Of a stretch of 64,000 nucleotides of DNA, positions 23,091 through 34,817 are shown piece after piece. Under the pieces are notes generated by a model. It saw only the letters and a list, made by a program, of their open reading frames with translations, searched no databases and was not told the DNA's origin. Numbering within the stretch: position 1 is the first letter of the stretch; each line of letters begins with the position of its first letter. Source of the DNA: Aegilops tauschii subsp. strangulata (lineage: Eukaryota; Streptophyta; Magnoliopsida; Poales; Poaceae); contig NC_053037.3 of assembly GCF_002575655.3 (NCBI RefSeq), forward strand, positions 49,984,242-50,048,241, written 5' to 3'. Both the position numbers and the translations under genes were made by a program.

Positions 23091-24786
23091 CCCGTGGCAA
23101 CGCACGGGCATTCTACTAGTTGGATTAGGAGAGGAAGGAAGGGGGAAGAGGGGGAAGGAAAGGGGGGGGCACCCAATTCGGATTGGGCTTGGGGGGGGCC
23201 TCCTAGGCTCCCTTATCCTCTGTCCTACTATGGCCCAATAAGGCCCATATATTCCCCGGGGGGTTCCGGTAACCTCTCGGTACTCTGGTAAATGCCTGAA
23301 CTCACCCGGAACCATTCCGATGTCCAAACATAGCCATCCAATATATCGATCTTTATGTCTCGACCATTTCGAGACTCCTCGTCATGTCCGTGATCACATC
23401 CGGGACTCCGAACAACCTTCGGTACATCAAAACACATAAACTCATAATACCGATCGTCACCGAACGTTAAGCGTGCGGACCCTACGGGTTCGAGAACTAT
23501 GTAGACATGACCGAGACTAATTTCCGGTCAATAACCAATAGAGGAACCTGGATGCTCATATTGGTTCCTACATATTCTACGAAGATCTTTATCAGTCAAA
23601 CCGCATAACAACATACGTTGTTCCCTTTGTCATCGGTATGTTACTTGCTCGAGATTCGATCGTCAGTATCTCAATACCTAGTTCAATCTCGTTACCGGCA
23701 AGTCTCTTTACTCGTTCCGTAATGCATCATCCCGCAACTAACTCATTAGTCACATTGCTTGCAAGGCTTATAGTGATGTGCATTACCGAGAGGGCCCAGA
23801 GATACCTCTCCGATACTCGGAGTGACAAATCTTAATCTCGATCTATGCCAACTCAACAAACACCATCGGAGACACCTGTAGAGCATCTTTATAATCACCC
23901 AGTTACGTTGTGACGTTTGATAGCACACTAAGTGTTCCTCCGGTATTTAGGAGTTGCATAATCTCATAGTCAAAGAAACATGTATAAGTCATGAAGAAAG
24001 CAATAGCAATAAAACTTAACGATCATTATGCTAAGCTAACGGATGGGTCTTGTCCATCACATCATTCTCCTAATGATGTGATCCCGTTCATCAAATGACA
24101 ACACATGTCTATGGTCAGGAAACTTAACCATCTTTGATTAACGAGCTAGTCTAGTAGAGGCATACTAGGGACACTTTGTTTTGTCTATGTATTCACACAT
24201 GCATGTATCAAGTTTCCGGTTAATACAATTCCAGCATGAATAATAAACATTTATCATGATATAAGGAAATAAATAATAACTTTATTATTGCCTCTAGGGC
24301 ATATTTCCTTCACTGGATGGAGGGAGGCGTTGGGGAGCCGGACATGGAGGAGGATGAGGACGGCCGGTAGCGTCAGTGACGTCCGTGTAGGGGCTCGGTG
24401 ATGGCTGACGGTGTTAAAGCATGACCAGAGTGAGGGCGGTGGGTTGGTAGGCAAGACGGGCCAGCACTGGCGAGTGGGGCAGCGGGAGGCAGAGGTTTAC
24501 GACGACCGGGGGTGGTGCGTCGACGCGGCGACCATGTGCGTGCGACGGCAGCTAGGCTTTGAGGCGAGGGCAATCGGGACTGGCCGAGGTTAGGGACGAG
24601 AGTAGTTTCTTGCGCGAAGCCGAGGTGGAGTTCGCAGAGCATCCCTTTTGCTACTCCGGAAAAATGAACTACGTTACGTGCTGCTCCACTCCGAGATTAG
24701 AGACTTGCGGAGTTGAGGCGGTTGGTGCCGCTCAACCCGCTCATGGAGTGGAGTTGCGGAGCGGAGGGCTGCCGAACAGGTTCTAA

Positions 24787-26165
24787 ATATTATACACATG
24801 ATACACAGTCAAAATGAGTCATCGGAACTTGTTAGTAAAATTATCATTGAATCATACCTCATATTTGAGCACCGTGTCTAACTAAAAAAATTCTCGGTGG
24901 GAGGTGATGTTTTCATAGATAACTAGAGAGCTTAGTGTTATAGAGAATGAGGCGTCATTCGGTCATGCAACTTTGTGACTTATGTACCTAGGTAAAACAT
25001 CCTGTAACCGTGTGCATAAGGTACTTGGTGGCGGTGCTAAATACAAGCGATACATGTTTAATGGGAGGAGACGTTCCTGTTGACTACGAGGCGCCTACGG
25101 TGACTTCATAAAATCTCAAGATGATATGCTGGCTCAGTCTCTCGGAGGTGTTCAAAGGTGTGCGTGTGTGCGTTCATAGTGATGAGTGTATGCGCGTATA
25201 TATGAGCACTTGCGTCTATACCGTGTTTCATAAAAAGCTTTGCCAAAAGCCTATTCAATTTCTAGATGTACGCTTTGGGATGCATTAATAACATCACAAA
25301 ACCTTGGGGTGGTTGCACTCACACTACGTGTGGAGATGGTGTGTGAATATGCCAACGTTATCGTCAGTCTTTCTAGAGAAATCACACTACACGAGGTTAC
25401 GCTGAGTGGAATTTGAACCGCCTCTCATTCTTCCCATTTGTGATCGCCAGCAACTTTCAGACCAATCGAGCGCCTTCCTAGCCAGCGCCAGTCGTTGCCT
25501 TTTGTCTCGTGGCAGGTTACGGCCGTTGCACCAGAACAATCGAGAGAGCTAGCGCACAAGGGAAAAAGGCCAGCAGCCCCTCGCTAGCCGGTTCCACGCA
25601 ACAATCCAGAAGCCGGTATGGTTACGTAGTCCCAGTCCCAGGCCGACAGGCAAATAGGACTGAACTTTTCGGGGCTCCTCTGTGTCATTCCCGTTGCGAT
25701 TCGTGGGCTCCTGGAGGTTTGCCATGCACGAGGGCTGAAGCCTGAAGGTCAACACGTACCTGCGTGAGTAGAGTATTTTGTCCGCAGACGCCAGACGAAC
25801 GCCATCGACCCTCGTCACCCTCCGCCCGCACGTACGCCGGCATGCGACCAGTGCAGAACAGGGCAGCTCTCGTTCTGCTTTTGGCCGGATCTGATCCTGC
25901 AGAGGCGTAATCTAGGTGGCCTGCAGCTTGCACATCTTCCGAATTGTTCTGGTGCCTCCCATGTGCGCGTGCATGGTCGATCCGCGACAAGGAAATTTTC
26001 GGCGCTTTTGCTCCTGTCTCGGTGCGAGCTCAAGGAAGCGGCAGCGGCGTTACGTGACCGGAGGCCAACGGCAACTGCCAACCAAACGATGGTGTGGTGG
26101 GAAATCCCTATTTCAGTACCCAAAAAAAACTTATTTGCCGCATTTTGCGTTGAAGTCTTTTTTTA
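24787..26165. other. Intergenic stretch with a LINE-type 3' tail
   Basis: No gene recognised. Positions about 25065-25240 hold a repeat containing GACTACGAGGCGCCTACGGT and AATCTCAAGATGATATGCTG, also present in diverged form at 43505-43630. It resembles, from memory, a widespread Triticeae non-LTR retrotransposon 3' tail. The rest (25.4-26.1 kb) shows no structure I can name. Confidence 0.5.
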
Positions 26166-26180
26166 GAATACTTGCCGTCT

Positions 26181-27360
26181 TTATTGATTTAAGGTAGTGT
26201 TCATAGGTACACAGGCTGGGTCATGAGGAATAGCTAGCCACATATGTCTACCTAAACCTAAACTACAAACAAACTTGACAAGATTATGAGCCTTAAAATT
26301 AAAGTTTCTGCATTTGTAAATGAAATTAGAAGACCGAAAACTACTTCTACGAGCTATGATTTCATGTATGATTGTCGCATGGTGACCTCTTGATCCATGG
26401 TTGATGTCATTCACTACTCCTTGACAATCTGAAGCAACTATCAGGTTCTGAATATCTTGGTCCTCAGCCAAAGCCATGGATTCCCTACACGCATATGCTT
26501 CAAGCACTACCGGATCTGTAATGTGGAACACCACCCCTAATGAACCAAGGTAGACACCATTATGATCACGGCAAACCGCTGCTGCCACGTCTCCATGTTT
26601 GCGGTGAGCTACCGCAACATCCAAATTAAGCTTCATAACATTGGCCGGCTGGGGAAGCCAGCGCTCCTGGTTATCAACTTGAGTCACCCATCCTTGGATG
26701 CTCGTCTCCTCTTGGTAGCCGTTCGAGCTCATTAATGTATGAATTCGTTTGAGGAGAGCTATGGAAAATAGCTTCATGAATTGCCTTGCGCCGAGCATAC
26801 CATATAGACCACAATGTCACCGCTAGCTTGGTGAACTTGTCATGGCTCAGTGATTCATTAAATTCGAACAACCAATTTTTGCTCTAGGCTCCACATTCTC
26901 CGTAATCCGGGCCACAAGGTCCTCATATGAAAGTGCCCAAGTGCACCTTGACATTGTGCAAGACAAGAGTGCGTGTCGCCAAGTGTCTTCTTATCCGCAC
27001 AAAGGGCAATAATTTACCTGTGTCATGTTTCTCCTATGCAAGACATCGGTGGTAGGTATTGTGTGACGTGCCAGCCTCCACAAAAGACCCTAACTTTTGA
27101 AGGGACCGCCACATTCCAAAGCGAGGACCAATCTTTCTCCTCCTGTGAATTGTCTGAACTTCCACTTCCCCCCTCGAGCCAGCTCTCCTGTTGTATCTTT
27201 GTTCTAACCATGAACTTGTAAGCGGAGCTTACTGTGAAGTGCCCTTTTTTGTCTGGATGCCATGCCCAGAAATCCTTTGTATTTCTTGTACAAACCGGTA
27301 TCTTAGTGCCTCGTTTGCATAGGAGGCGACCGAACGAGCGATTGGGCCGGCTCATCTAGT
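26181..27360 (-). pseudogene. 3' part of a LINE ORF2: zf-RVT plus RNase H-like domain
   Basis: Reading leftward from about 27355, the first frame carries DFWAWHPDKKGHFTVSSAYK, then WSSLWNVAVPSKVRVF, the zinc-binding region in reverse transcriptase (zf-RVT). A second frame (26871-26674) gives KLAVTLWSIWYARRKAIHEA, the usual linker. A third (26798-26181) gives an RNase H fold with NLDVAV, GVVFHITDPVVLEAYACRES, VASDCQGVVNDINHG and a stop at 26181. The first Asp (NLDVAV) and second Asp (SDCQ) are present. The order matches the C-terminal end of plant LINE ORF2 proteins. Three frames in about 1.2 kb mean at least two frameshifts. No RT lies upstream, so it is 5'-truncated, as is common for LINEs. 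Confidence 0.8.
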
Positions 27361-27364
27361 AGGT

Positions 27365-28230
27365 ACAATGTCCCGGTTTTGGGAATCTTTTCAGGGTTCT
27401 CAACAGGTTTTATTGGTTTTGGGAACCTTCTAGAAGGTTCCTGAACCAGTTTTCTATTTTTCTCATTTCCTTTTAATTTTTTATGTTTCTTTTTTTCTTC
27501 TTCTAATTCTTTTTCTTTTTCTTTTTTGCTTTTTTGCATTTCTGTTTCTTTCCTTTTTCCTTTTTCCTTTTTCATGTTTCTTTCTTTCGAAATTTCAAAT
27601 ATTTATTTGGAATTTCTAAATATATTCACAATTTCAAAAAATGTGCTCATTTTAAAAATTCGTTTACAATTTTTTTAAAATTGTTTGTGTTTGGAAAAAT
27701 GTACAGGAAATTCAAAAATGTTTTCTTTTTCAAAATTTGTTCAGGAATTTAAAAAATGATCTCCGTTTTAAATTTTTTTATCTTCGTGTTTCCAAAAAAG
27801 TTAATAAATTAATAGTTCTTGTTTTTCTAAATTTGTTCACAATTTTAAAAATTGTCCATGTTTCAAAACATGTTCTCCTTTTCAAAATTTGTTCCCAATT
27901 TCACAAAATGTTTGTGTTTCAAAAATCTTCTCGCTTTTAATATTTGTTCGCAATTTCAAAAAATATTTATGTTGCAAACTATGTTCAGGAGTTTTAAGAA
28001 ATGCTTTGGTTTTTCAAAATTTGTGCCCAATTTCTAGAAAATGTTCATGCATTTTGATAAAAAAAATCTCATTTTCAAAATTTGTTCATAATGACAAAAA
28101 AATCACATTTTTTCCAAAAAATGGAATATGAAAATAAAACTGCGACATTTCAAAATTGTTCGTAATTTTGAAGAAATGTTTTCCAAATCTCAACCCGGTT
28201 GTGTGTTCTAGTACATTTTCGCGCCTTCAT
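27365..28230. repeat. AT-rich degenerate array with TTCAAAATTTGTTC-like units
   Basis: Dozens of imperfect units built from TTCAAAATTTGTTC and ATGTTTGTGTTTC-like words run through this block. The left border carries TCCCGGTTTTGGGAA and GGGAACCTTCTAGAAGG. A diverged, inverted relative lies at about 45310-45955. Open frames here are low-complexity Phe/Lys-rich strings and are not genes. Confidence 0.7.
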
Positions 28231-29291
28231 GTTCAGCTTCTAATGTATGGTGGAGTGGCTAATGCCTTATGGTCAGGAATCAGATGCGATCGAGGTTGAG
28301 GGATCGAATCATTGCTCGCTCTATTGTTTTTGGGGTTTTATAGGTCGCACGATAGGAAACACATGCACCTTCGTGTCGGTGGGTTGGCCCAGTCGCGCGT
28401 CTCAGCCTATGCGTCGAGCTCCTATATGACTCAAAATGCGTCATATAGGAGGTCCCGCTGTGTTGTCCATGCGAACCGACCTTGGCTGCTTTCGCGCGAA
28501 ATCCGATCCACATACCCATGGGCCATGGCCCTTCTCCTCTCTCTATTTTCCCCGAGTAGAAGAGAAAATCAAGGAAAATTCGTAAGCAATTGAGGATGCA
28601 TGTCCGTGCATTTCTTTTAGGACCTTCATAAGAGCCCAACGTTAGGTATGAGCATATGACAACTCTGAACATTTTTTTACCAATTTTAGTTACATGAGAA
28701 TGACAATTTTAGTTGGCAAGCATGGCAACTTCGTGCTTCACTTAATTTTTATCAAAAAACTTGTTGTGTGCCACTGGAATTTGCCATCCATGCATGACTG
28801 GGATTGGCATCAAAAAATGTCAGAGCCGGAGTGCCACGCACCTGACATGTGACACTTATCATTTGACTTCTTTTATCTCTCTTCAGGGGCTCTTTATTCA
28901 AAAAGGTCTAGCATTATGGAAAAATCCAGAAAAGAAATGAAAATTACATGTCGATGACACAATGATAGTTCTGCAACTAGAGTTCCACACCACCGTCGAA
29001 CAAGAGAGTTTTATGCACACATGTAACAAAATATTGTCGCACAAAAATACCAACGACTTACAATATGCGATATGAAACACCTTTTTGCAAGGATTAGATC
29101 TATTATAAAAGTTCACACGAAGTACAGAGCATATGAAATATAGTAAAAATTAGATGGAAATTCCGAGACCACCTAACCTAACAACCACTATCGCCGCCAA
29201 AACATGCTGCCGATGCACCGCTGTCACCGCTCCCCTACCAGGGCCGGCTTGACGTTGTCGATGACAAGCAGGAAGTCTTCATGCACGTGCC
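28231..29291. other. Unassigned repeat-like stretch left of the Tat element
   Basis: No gene recognised. At 28247-28320 there is a weak resemblance to tRNA-type A and B boxes (TGGTGGAGTGGCTAATGCC and GGGATCGAATC) but no cloverleaf. Positions 29292-29296 are the CCTAT target site of the next element. Confidence 0.45.
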
Positions 29292-29296
29292 CCTAT

Positions 29297-30465
29297 TGTC
29301 GGGTGGTTGGTACGACATATGCCAACGGGTGGCTTATCATTGTGGGTGCCAATAAGACGTCGCCGATGCCTGGAAACGGGATGAGGCGAAAACATGCACG
29401 CCGGCGGATCTTACCCAGGTTCGGGGCTCTCCGAGGAGATAACACCCCTAGTCCTGCTCTGCGGGGTCTCCGCATGATCACTAGATCAGTTAAAGTAGCT
29501 ACAATCGCTCCTAGAGCTGTTGGGTTCAAGGGAGAAGAAGAACAAGGCTAGCTCTCACTTCTCTCTCTATATGGTGTGTGTGCTATGCTCAGAAGCCAAC
29601 GCTTTGCATGGGTGCTCCGGGGGGTTTATATAGGCCTACCCCCGGGGGTACAATTGTAATCCGGCTGGGCTCTGGTCCCAGCCATCAGTGTCTACGCTCG
29701 TCGGCTTCCCGCCGGTTGTTGGGGCCCACCGACTAGTGGGTCCCGCCGGCTGCCGGCCTCTTGGTCGACAGGCCGGCCCCACCGCCTAGGATCTTGTCGG
29801 CGGCTGCTTACTGTAGCCTCGCCCCTGATGACGAGGGCGTTGTTGAGGTAATCGTGGCTACAGTGGGCCGCCTCGAGGGTCCTCACTGTAGCCTTACCTC
29901 GTCTTGTCTCCTTAATGGGGCGCATGCTTCGAGGGAGGGGGTAGCCGGCTTCTGGGGGCCGGCTATGCCCTTGGCCGACTGGAGGAGGCCGGGCCGCCTC
30001 CGCGCTTCTCTCTGGCCGAGGGGACCCGCCGCCCGTGGGCCGTACGGGAGTCTGTCGTGGATGACGTTGAGGCTAGCATGGCTACAGTGCCGAGCCGAAC
30101 GGGAGACGGCCGTCCCGTACGGCCTCCTGTGGCCATGCCTGCCTCGGGCTTCGGGGGTAGTGGGCCGCACTGTGGCCACACCCCGTCTTGTCACCGTTAT
30201 GCGGGTGTAGCTTTGGTGGTTGTGGTCTCGGCCGGCTTCTTGGAGTCGGCGCTCTTCGAGGCCGGCTTCCTGGAGTCGGCCACCCCGCGGATATCCTGGG
30301 GGGGAGGTTGCTGAGGCTGGGCCGCCTCCCGTGAGTCGGCTTCGGGGGTAGCCGGCCAGGGGAGGTGGTCCAATGCTTGGAGTGCTTGGAGGCCCAATGG
30401 CCTGATAATTTTTCAGAAGAACCTGGGGCAGTCGGTTAGGCTACCCGTGGCCATTTACTCCGACA
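29297..30465 (-). repeat. 3' LTR of the Tat element
   Basis: In element orientation it starts TGTCGGAGTAAATGG and ends CCACCCGACA. It has the same length as its partner. It keeps seven CpG sites that are TpG or CpA in the other LTR. A TATATAAA box lies on the minus strand at about 29627-29634. Confidence 0.95.
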
Positions 30466-30480
30466 GTAGTCCCCGAAGCT
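30466..30480 (-). promoter_or_regulatory. Polypurine tract (plus-strand primer site) of the Tat element
   Basis: On the minus strand AGCTTCGGGGACTAC ends exactly at the start of the 3' LTR. A GGGGACTA-type tract is usual for Tat elements. Similar words recur inside the element (see findings). Confidence 0.75.
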
Positions 30481-30915
30481 GATTGGGCTTCGAGGTTGGG
30501 TAGGAGTTGAGAAGCTCGATCAGCTTCCTATCTTGACAAGCCGGCAGCTGGGAGCCGGTTTTGGTTAGGCGTGCCGCCTTGGTCGAAAACTCCGGAGTCG
30601 GAGGGCGGGAGCTCGCCAGTGCGTGCACCGGGCCGCGGGCCGGCCACTTGCCGTCTGCGAACCACGTGGCCCCTCTTGGCCGGAAAGCCTGCCAGCCCAC
30701 GCGCGCGACGGGACGTCGCCGCAGGGCGGGGGCCCGCCACGTCCACGCCCGGGCCCAGGCGCGGATTCTCTGCATCCCGAAACCGCCCGCACGTCTCCTT
30801 GCGGCAGTTTCGGCTCGCCTTTAGGGCGTAATAATCGCGAGGCGTGGGGGGAATGGGTGTAGTTAATCCCACGTCTCCCCCCACGTCCGGCCTCCCCGGC
30901 CTCGCCTCGCAAAGC

Positions 30916-30922
30916 TATAAGT
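30916..30922 (+). promoter_or_regulatory. TATA-like box for the antisense gene
   Basis: TATAAGT lies 140 bases upstream of the ATG at 31062 on the plus strand, between GC-rich sequence and a CT-rich leader. Its spacing fits a core promoter with a leader of about 110 bases. It is independent of the LTR promoters, which point the other way. Confidence 0.55.
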
Positions 30923-31061
30923 AGGGGGAGATGGAGGGCGGCAGGCTCTCGCACGCTCCTCCTCCTTCCACAATCTTCTTTCGCTTGCCGTTTCTTGCAA
31001 CAGCGCCTCGCCGCCGCGCTCTTCCACCACACGTTCCTCCGCCGCCGCGCTCGTTTTCGCC

Positions 31062-34000
31062 ATGCCTCCCGCCATGGAGCAGTATGGCAGGGATTGGGAC
31101 GGCTCCAATGTCCACGAGGATCACGTTGAGTTCCTCCGCAATACGCGGCGGCTGCCCGGCACGGACAAGGTAGAGGTCCGTCTTGCGCCGGCGAAGGAAA
31201 TTACGCCGGAGCCGCGGGAGGGCGAGCGGGTGGTCTTCCGCTCGCATTTCTTGCGCGGCATCGGCCTGCCAGTGAGCGCCTTCTTCCGCTCCTGGCTTGA
31301 TTTCTACCAGCTCCAGCCGCACCACCTCACCCCAAATGCGGTGGTGCTGCTGTCAGCCTACGTCACCCTGTGCGAAGGCTACCTCGGCGTCCTCCCTACC
31401 CTCGAACTCTGGGGGGAGTTCTTCCAGTCCAAGCTGGGCACGCGCATGCAGGGCGTGCCGGCTCAGACTGGCGCCTTCATCGCGTCGCGGAGGTCGGTCG
31501 CCGACAACCCCTTCCCCGTCATCACGCTGATCCAATCGGTGAAGAAGTGGCAAAAGTCGTACTTCTACGTGCGGAACATCACCCCATGGGGCGACTACAT
31601 CAACCTGCCGGCTTACGTAGCCGGCCCACCAGCGGGCAGGCGGCCCCAGTGGTCCTTCCGGGCCATGACTCTGACACCGGCTGGGTCCGCAGCCGTCGCC
31701 CGAGTGCGAGTGATGACCCAATCGGAGGGCCTGACGGGGCCCGACCTTCTGGCCGCCTTCGTCACACGCCGGGTTCTTCCGCTCCAGAGCCATCCTCATC
31801 TGATCTGTCAGATGAGCGGCCAGCTCGATCCGAGCCGGATGTGCACCAAGGACATGCCGCACGAGGAGGTCGCCTATATGGTGAACTACCTCGCGAACTG
31901 CAAACTCTCCGAAGAGTGGCAGTTCGGCAAGGAGCCATACAGCCGAGCCAATCCACCGCCCACGGTATGCTCTCCTTGTTTCTTCTTTTTCTCTTAACTT
32001 TGTTGCCGAGTTCCTCTTGGCCGACTCTAACTTAGTCGGCTTGTTTTTCGACAGAGCCCTCTTCTTCGGCCGGCCGGCAGGTCAGACACGGAGCGTCGAT
32101 TCGTCCCCGACCGGACGTAACACGATCTGGAGGACCCCGACTTGGGGGCGGCCGCTATGGACGACAACATCGAGCCGGGTGGTGGCTAAGCCGGCGGCTC
32201 CGGGCACGGAGTCACCTTCGACGACTGGCCGGACGACGATGAGGCCGAAGTCGCCCCGCGCCGCCGGCCGGCATCTGGACGCGGCGCGGGTTCCTCCGCT
32301 GCACCGCCTGCTCGGGGCGGAGGGCAGAAGCGTCGCGCCGCCCAGGGTTTGTTCGGCAGCCGGACGAAGAAACCCAGGGGCGGGGCGGCAGCAACCAGGC
32401 GGGGGGAGGCGGCTCGCTTCCGCAAGACGGTGAAGCAACCGCAGACCGTGTCGGCGTAAGTTCGAATTTTTTTTATACTCTTTTTCTTTCTTTTCTCTGG
32501 TGGTTCCTGAACCCTTGTCTTTTTCTCCAAATGATCAAAGCTCCGTTGTCGCTTGAGCGGGCGGCTGCCGCCTCCGTCGTCGAGTCGCCGAGGGGGTCTG
32601 GAAGCACCACTCGCCGCGTGGACCCCTGTGCCGACCTTCAGGAAGCGACAGAATGGAACGCGCGGGAGGCGCGGGAGGAACGGGAGGCGCGAGAGGCGGA
32701 GGCACGGAAGGCGGCCTCCGTCCAGGCGGCGCAGGAGGAAGAGGCGGCGAAGGCGCTCGCCGACGCCGCCGCCAAGGCCCAAGAGGAGGCTGCAGCCGCG
32801 GCGGCGGCGGAGGAGGTCTTGATGGTCACCCCGCTGCGCGTCGTAGCGCCTGGGGACATGGAGCCCTCGCCAGAAGGGGCCAGCGGCGATCAACCAGGAC
32901 TGGAGAGGGACGACGACGTCGTCGTCCTGGAGAGGGCGCCGGTGCCGACCCCGCCAACTGGGGCGGCTCAAGGCGGCCGGCCTGATCTGCCGCCTGCGCA
33001 GTCGGCGGGGGGGAGCCGGCCGCGAGGACTGAGATGGCGGTCCGGATGCCGCCGAGCCGTCGTGCGGGGAAGGCTGCGTCGGAGCCACAGAAGGCCGCGT
33101 CGGAGCCGCAGCCGGCCGCGGGCTCCAGCTCATCGGCCCGGGATGTGGAGGTGGCCAGCGCTACCTCGGGGTGGACGCCAGGCGAAGGGACAGCCGTGAT
33201 GAACGTGGCCGCGCAGGACGTCCGGACCCGGCTTCAGGCCCAGGCTACGGCGCTGAGGCAGTTCACCGACGAGTTCCTTGCGACGCGGGCGGCCATCCGG
33301 GTTAGTCTTCCCATGTTGCTTCTTCTTGATCTTGATTTCTTCTTGATCTTGATTTCTTCCGTGGGGGCGCGTCAGCGCACCCACTGGGTGTAGTCCCCGA
33401 GTTCCGAGTCGGCTGCTGAGCAGGCGGCTTGGAACTTCTTAGTGGATTTGTCTTTGCTATTCTTGTTCTTACTTTGATCTTCTGTCTATCTTGCAGGACT
33501 ACCACAATCTTCGTGCGGCCGCCTTCAACTCCCAGGCTCGGGAGCTGACCCAGAAGACCGCCGACCTTACTGAGAGCCGAGGTACGTGCTTTGTTCTTTA
33601 TCTCATGTGGGGGCGCGTCAGCGCACCCACTGGGTGTAGTCCCCGAGATTCGGGCCGACTGCTGAGCAGTCGGGTCGGATCTTCCTTGACGACTTCCTCT
33701 TACTGTTCTTTCTTTTTCTGCCGTCTCTGCAGCGGCCAACGCCGGTCTGAGGGCACAGCTGGGGGAGTCTCAGACTGCACTTCGTGCCAAGGATGCCGAG
33801 CTCGCCGCCTTGGTGCAGAACGCGACCGCCTGGCCAAGAAGTTGGCCGACCAGGAGGAAGGCCACAAGGCGGCTCTGAAGGCGGTGCAGGACCGCGAAGC
33901 CGCCCTCCAGGCCGAGTACGAGACAGAGGCGACTGGCTGGGCTGAGGCCAGGCAAACTCTGATCTCTGGCTATGGTCAGATCGAAGATCTGGTTGACGGT

Positions 34001-34817
34001 AAGCCGCCTACCTCTTCGTCCTTTCTTGCCATCTGCCACTTTTGGCTCGTTTTCTGACTTGGTGCTCTTTTCTTCTTTTCTTCTTCTTTCTTGCGCAGAA
34101 TATTTCCCTGGCTATTCTACCGCCGCCAACCAGACCATCGAGGCCCGCCGCCAGGCGCGGAGGCTGGCTGGCTTCGAGATTTCGCCAACCGCCGGCCGTT
34201 CGCTGGAGGAGCAGCTCTTGGCGATCCAGGCCCGCATCCAGCCGGCTCACCGACTGCTCCACCGGCTTCAGTGTGCCGGGGCGCAAGTCTTGGCCGCCCT
34301 CTGGCCCGGCCAAGTGGTTCCTCGCACCCCCAGTCGGACTGCCGACTGGCTGGAGGTGGCAGTCGGCCGCTTCGAAGCCTGGAAGGCCTCGGCGGCTCGC
34401 TCCGGCGCCAGGCGGGCGCTGGAGTTCCTCAAGGCCTGGTATCCCGGCCTGAGCCTGGATCAGCTGGCTACCTGGCGGCAGCAAGCCGACACGAAGCTGG
34501 AGCCGGCGCGGCCGGCTATCATCCGGCGGGCTTCGGCGATCGCCGACTACACCGACACCAGCGTCTTCGCCCCCGAGGTAGACGACAACGGTGTCGCCCA
34601 GCCGGAGGAGTGGTTCGGGCTGAACCCGGCAGACGGTGAAGACTCGGCGGAGGAGATCGACTCCAGCGACGAGGGTGAAGAGGAGGAGGAGGAGGGTGAA
34701 GACGCCGAGCCGGCTGGTGGAGCAGCCGACCAGCCTCAGCCTGACCGCGCCTCCAGCACCACGTCGCGCGCGAGTGCGTCGCCTGCCGCTGGTGGTGACC
34801 AAGCCGAGACCCGCTAG
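31062..34817 (+). pseudogene. Antisense, apparently spliced gene with a 'putative gypsy type transposon' (PF04195-like) domain
   Basis: ATG at 31062 in a good context (CGCCATGCC) opens 301 codons with FRSHFLRGIGLPVSAFFRSW, LVTLCEGYLG-like text (VLLSAYVTLCEGYLGVLPTL) and FFQSKLG, the remembered Transposase_28 domain of plant Tat elements. Splice-like junctions suggest six exons: 31062-31964, 32055-32455, 32541-33300, 33497-33581, 33733-33998 and 34099-34817, with GT donors and AG acceptors. Exon 3 codes an Ala/Glu/Arg-rich coiled coil (REAREEREAREAEARKAA), exons 4-5 more heptad-like text, and exon 6 ends in an acidic tail before TAG at 34815-34817. Two in-frame TAA codons in exon 2 (32118, 32187) and frame mismatches near 32.45, 33.02 and 33.81 kb indicate decay. 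Its function in the element is unknown. Confidence 0.7.

Larger units (their letters stand above)
6375..23119 (+). mobile_element. Large Helitron-bounded insertion
   Basis: The left end starts TCTCTACTCCTAAT directly after the broken LTR. The right end has the hairpin GCCCGTGGCAACGCACGGGC, then ATTCTA, then CTAG at 23116-23119 followed by T. That is the Helitron 3' signature: a GC-rich stem-loop about ten bases before CTRR. The solo LTR resumes at 23120 with no clear TSD, also Helitron-like. The junction is G/T rather than the usual A/T. No RepHel protein was seen, so it is non-autonomous. It may be more than one Helitron, because the same 5' terminal motif recurs at 6757 and 8882, each after an A. 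Contents: a small Helitron, gene fragments, a Stowaway MITE and a TIR element. Confidence 0.7.
5850..24312 (+). mobile_element. BARE/Angela/WIS-like Copia solo LTR, split by a Helitron
   Basis: The first part (5850-6374) starts TGTTGGGGAAC and contains CCGTATATAAAGGA, a core promoter TATA region. The second part (23120-24312) ends CTAGGGCATATTTCCTTCA. Both match my memory of the BARE-1/Angela/WIS LTR. CTGGA precedes it (5845-5849) and follows it (24313-24317), a perfect 5-bp TSD, so both halves belong to one insertion. Joined length is about 1718 bp, the usual size for this LTR. There is no internal domain, so it is a solo LTR. Confidence 0.9.
5541..24783. mobile_element. PIF/Harbinger-like non-autonomous TIR element, host of the deepest nest
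   Basis: The left end reads GGCCCTGTTCGGCAACACTCC. The reverse complement of the right end reads GAACCTGTTCGGCAGCCCTCC. These inverted ends are flanked by TAA on both sides (5538-5540 and 24784-24786), the three-base target typical of PIF/Harbinger elements. Outside the inserted LTR only about 780 bp belong to this element (5541-5849 and 24313-24783). No transposase was found. The similarity of the ends plus matching TSDs supports one split element rather than two. Confidence 0.7.

Noticed and set aside
6375..23119. Autonomous Helitron
   Set aside because: No rolling-circle HUH or helicase motifs were seen in any frame.
27534..28131. Phe/Lys-rich small frames
   Set aside because: They are direct translations of the AT-rich TTCAAAATTTGTTC array.
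28247..28320. tRNA gene or tRNA-derived SINE head
   Set aside because: A- and B-box-like words are weak, spacing is not standard, no cloverleaf pairs, and no SINE tail or TSD was found.
32186..33133. A 315-codon minus-strand frame in the Tat 3' region
   Set aside because: It is the mirror of the Ala/Glu/Arg-rich antisense exon and has no independent motifs.
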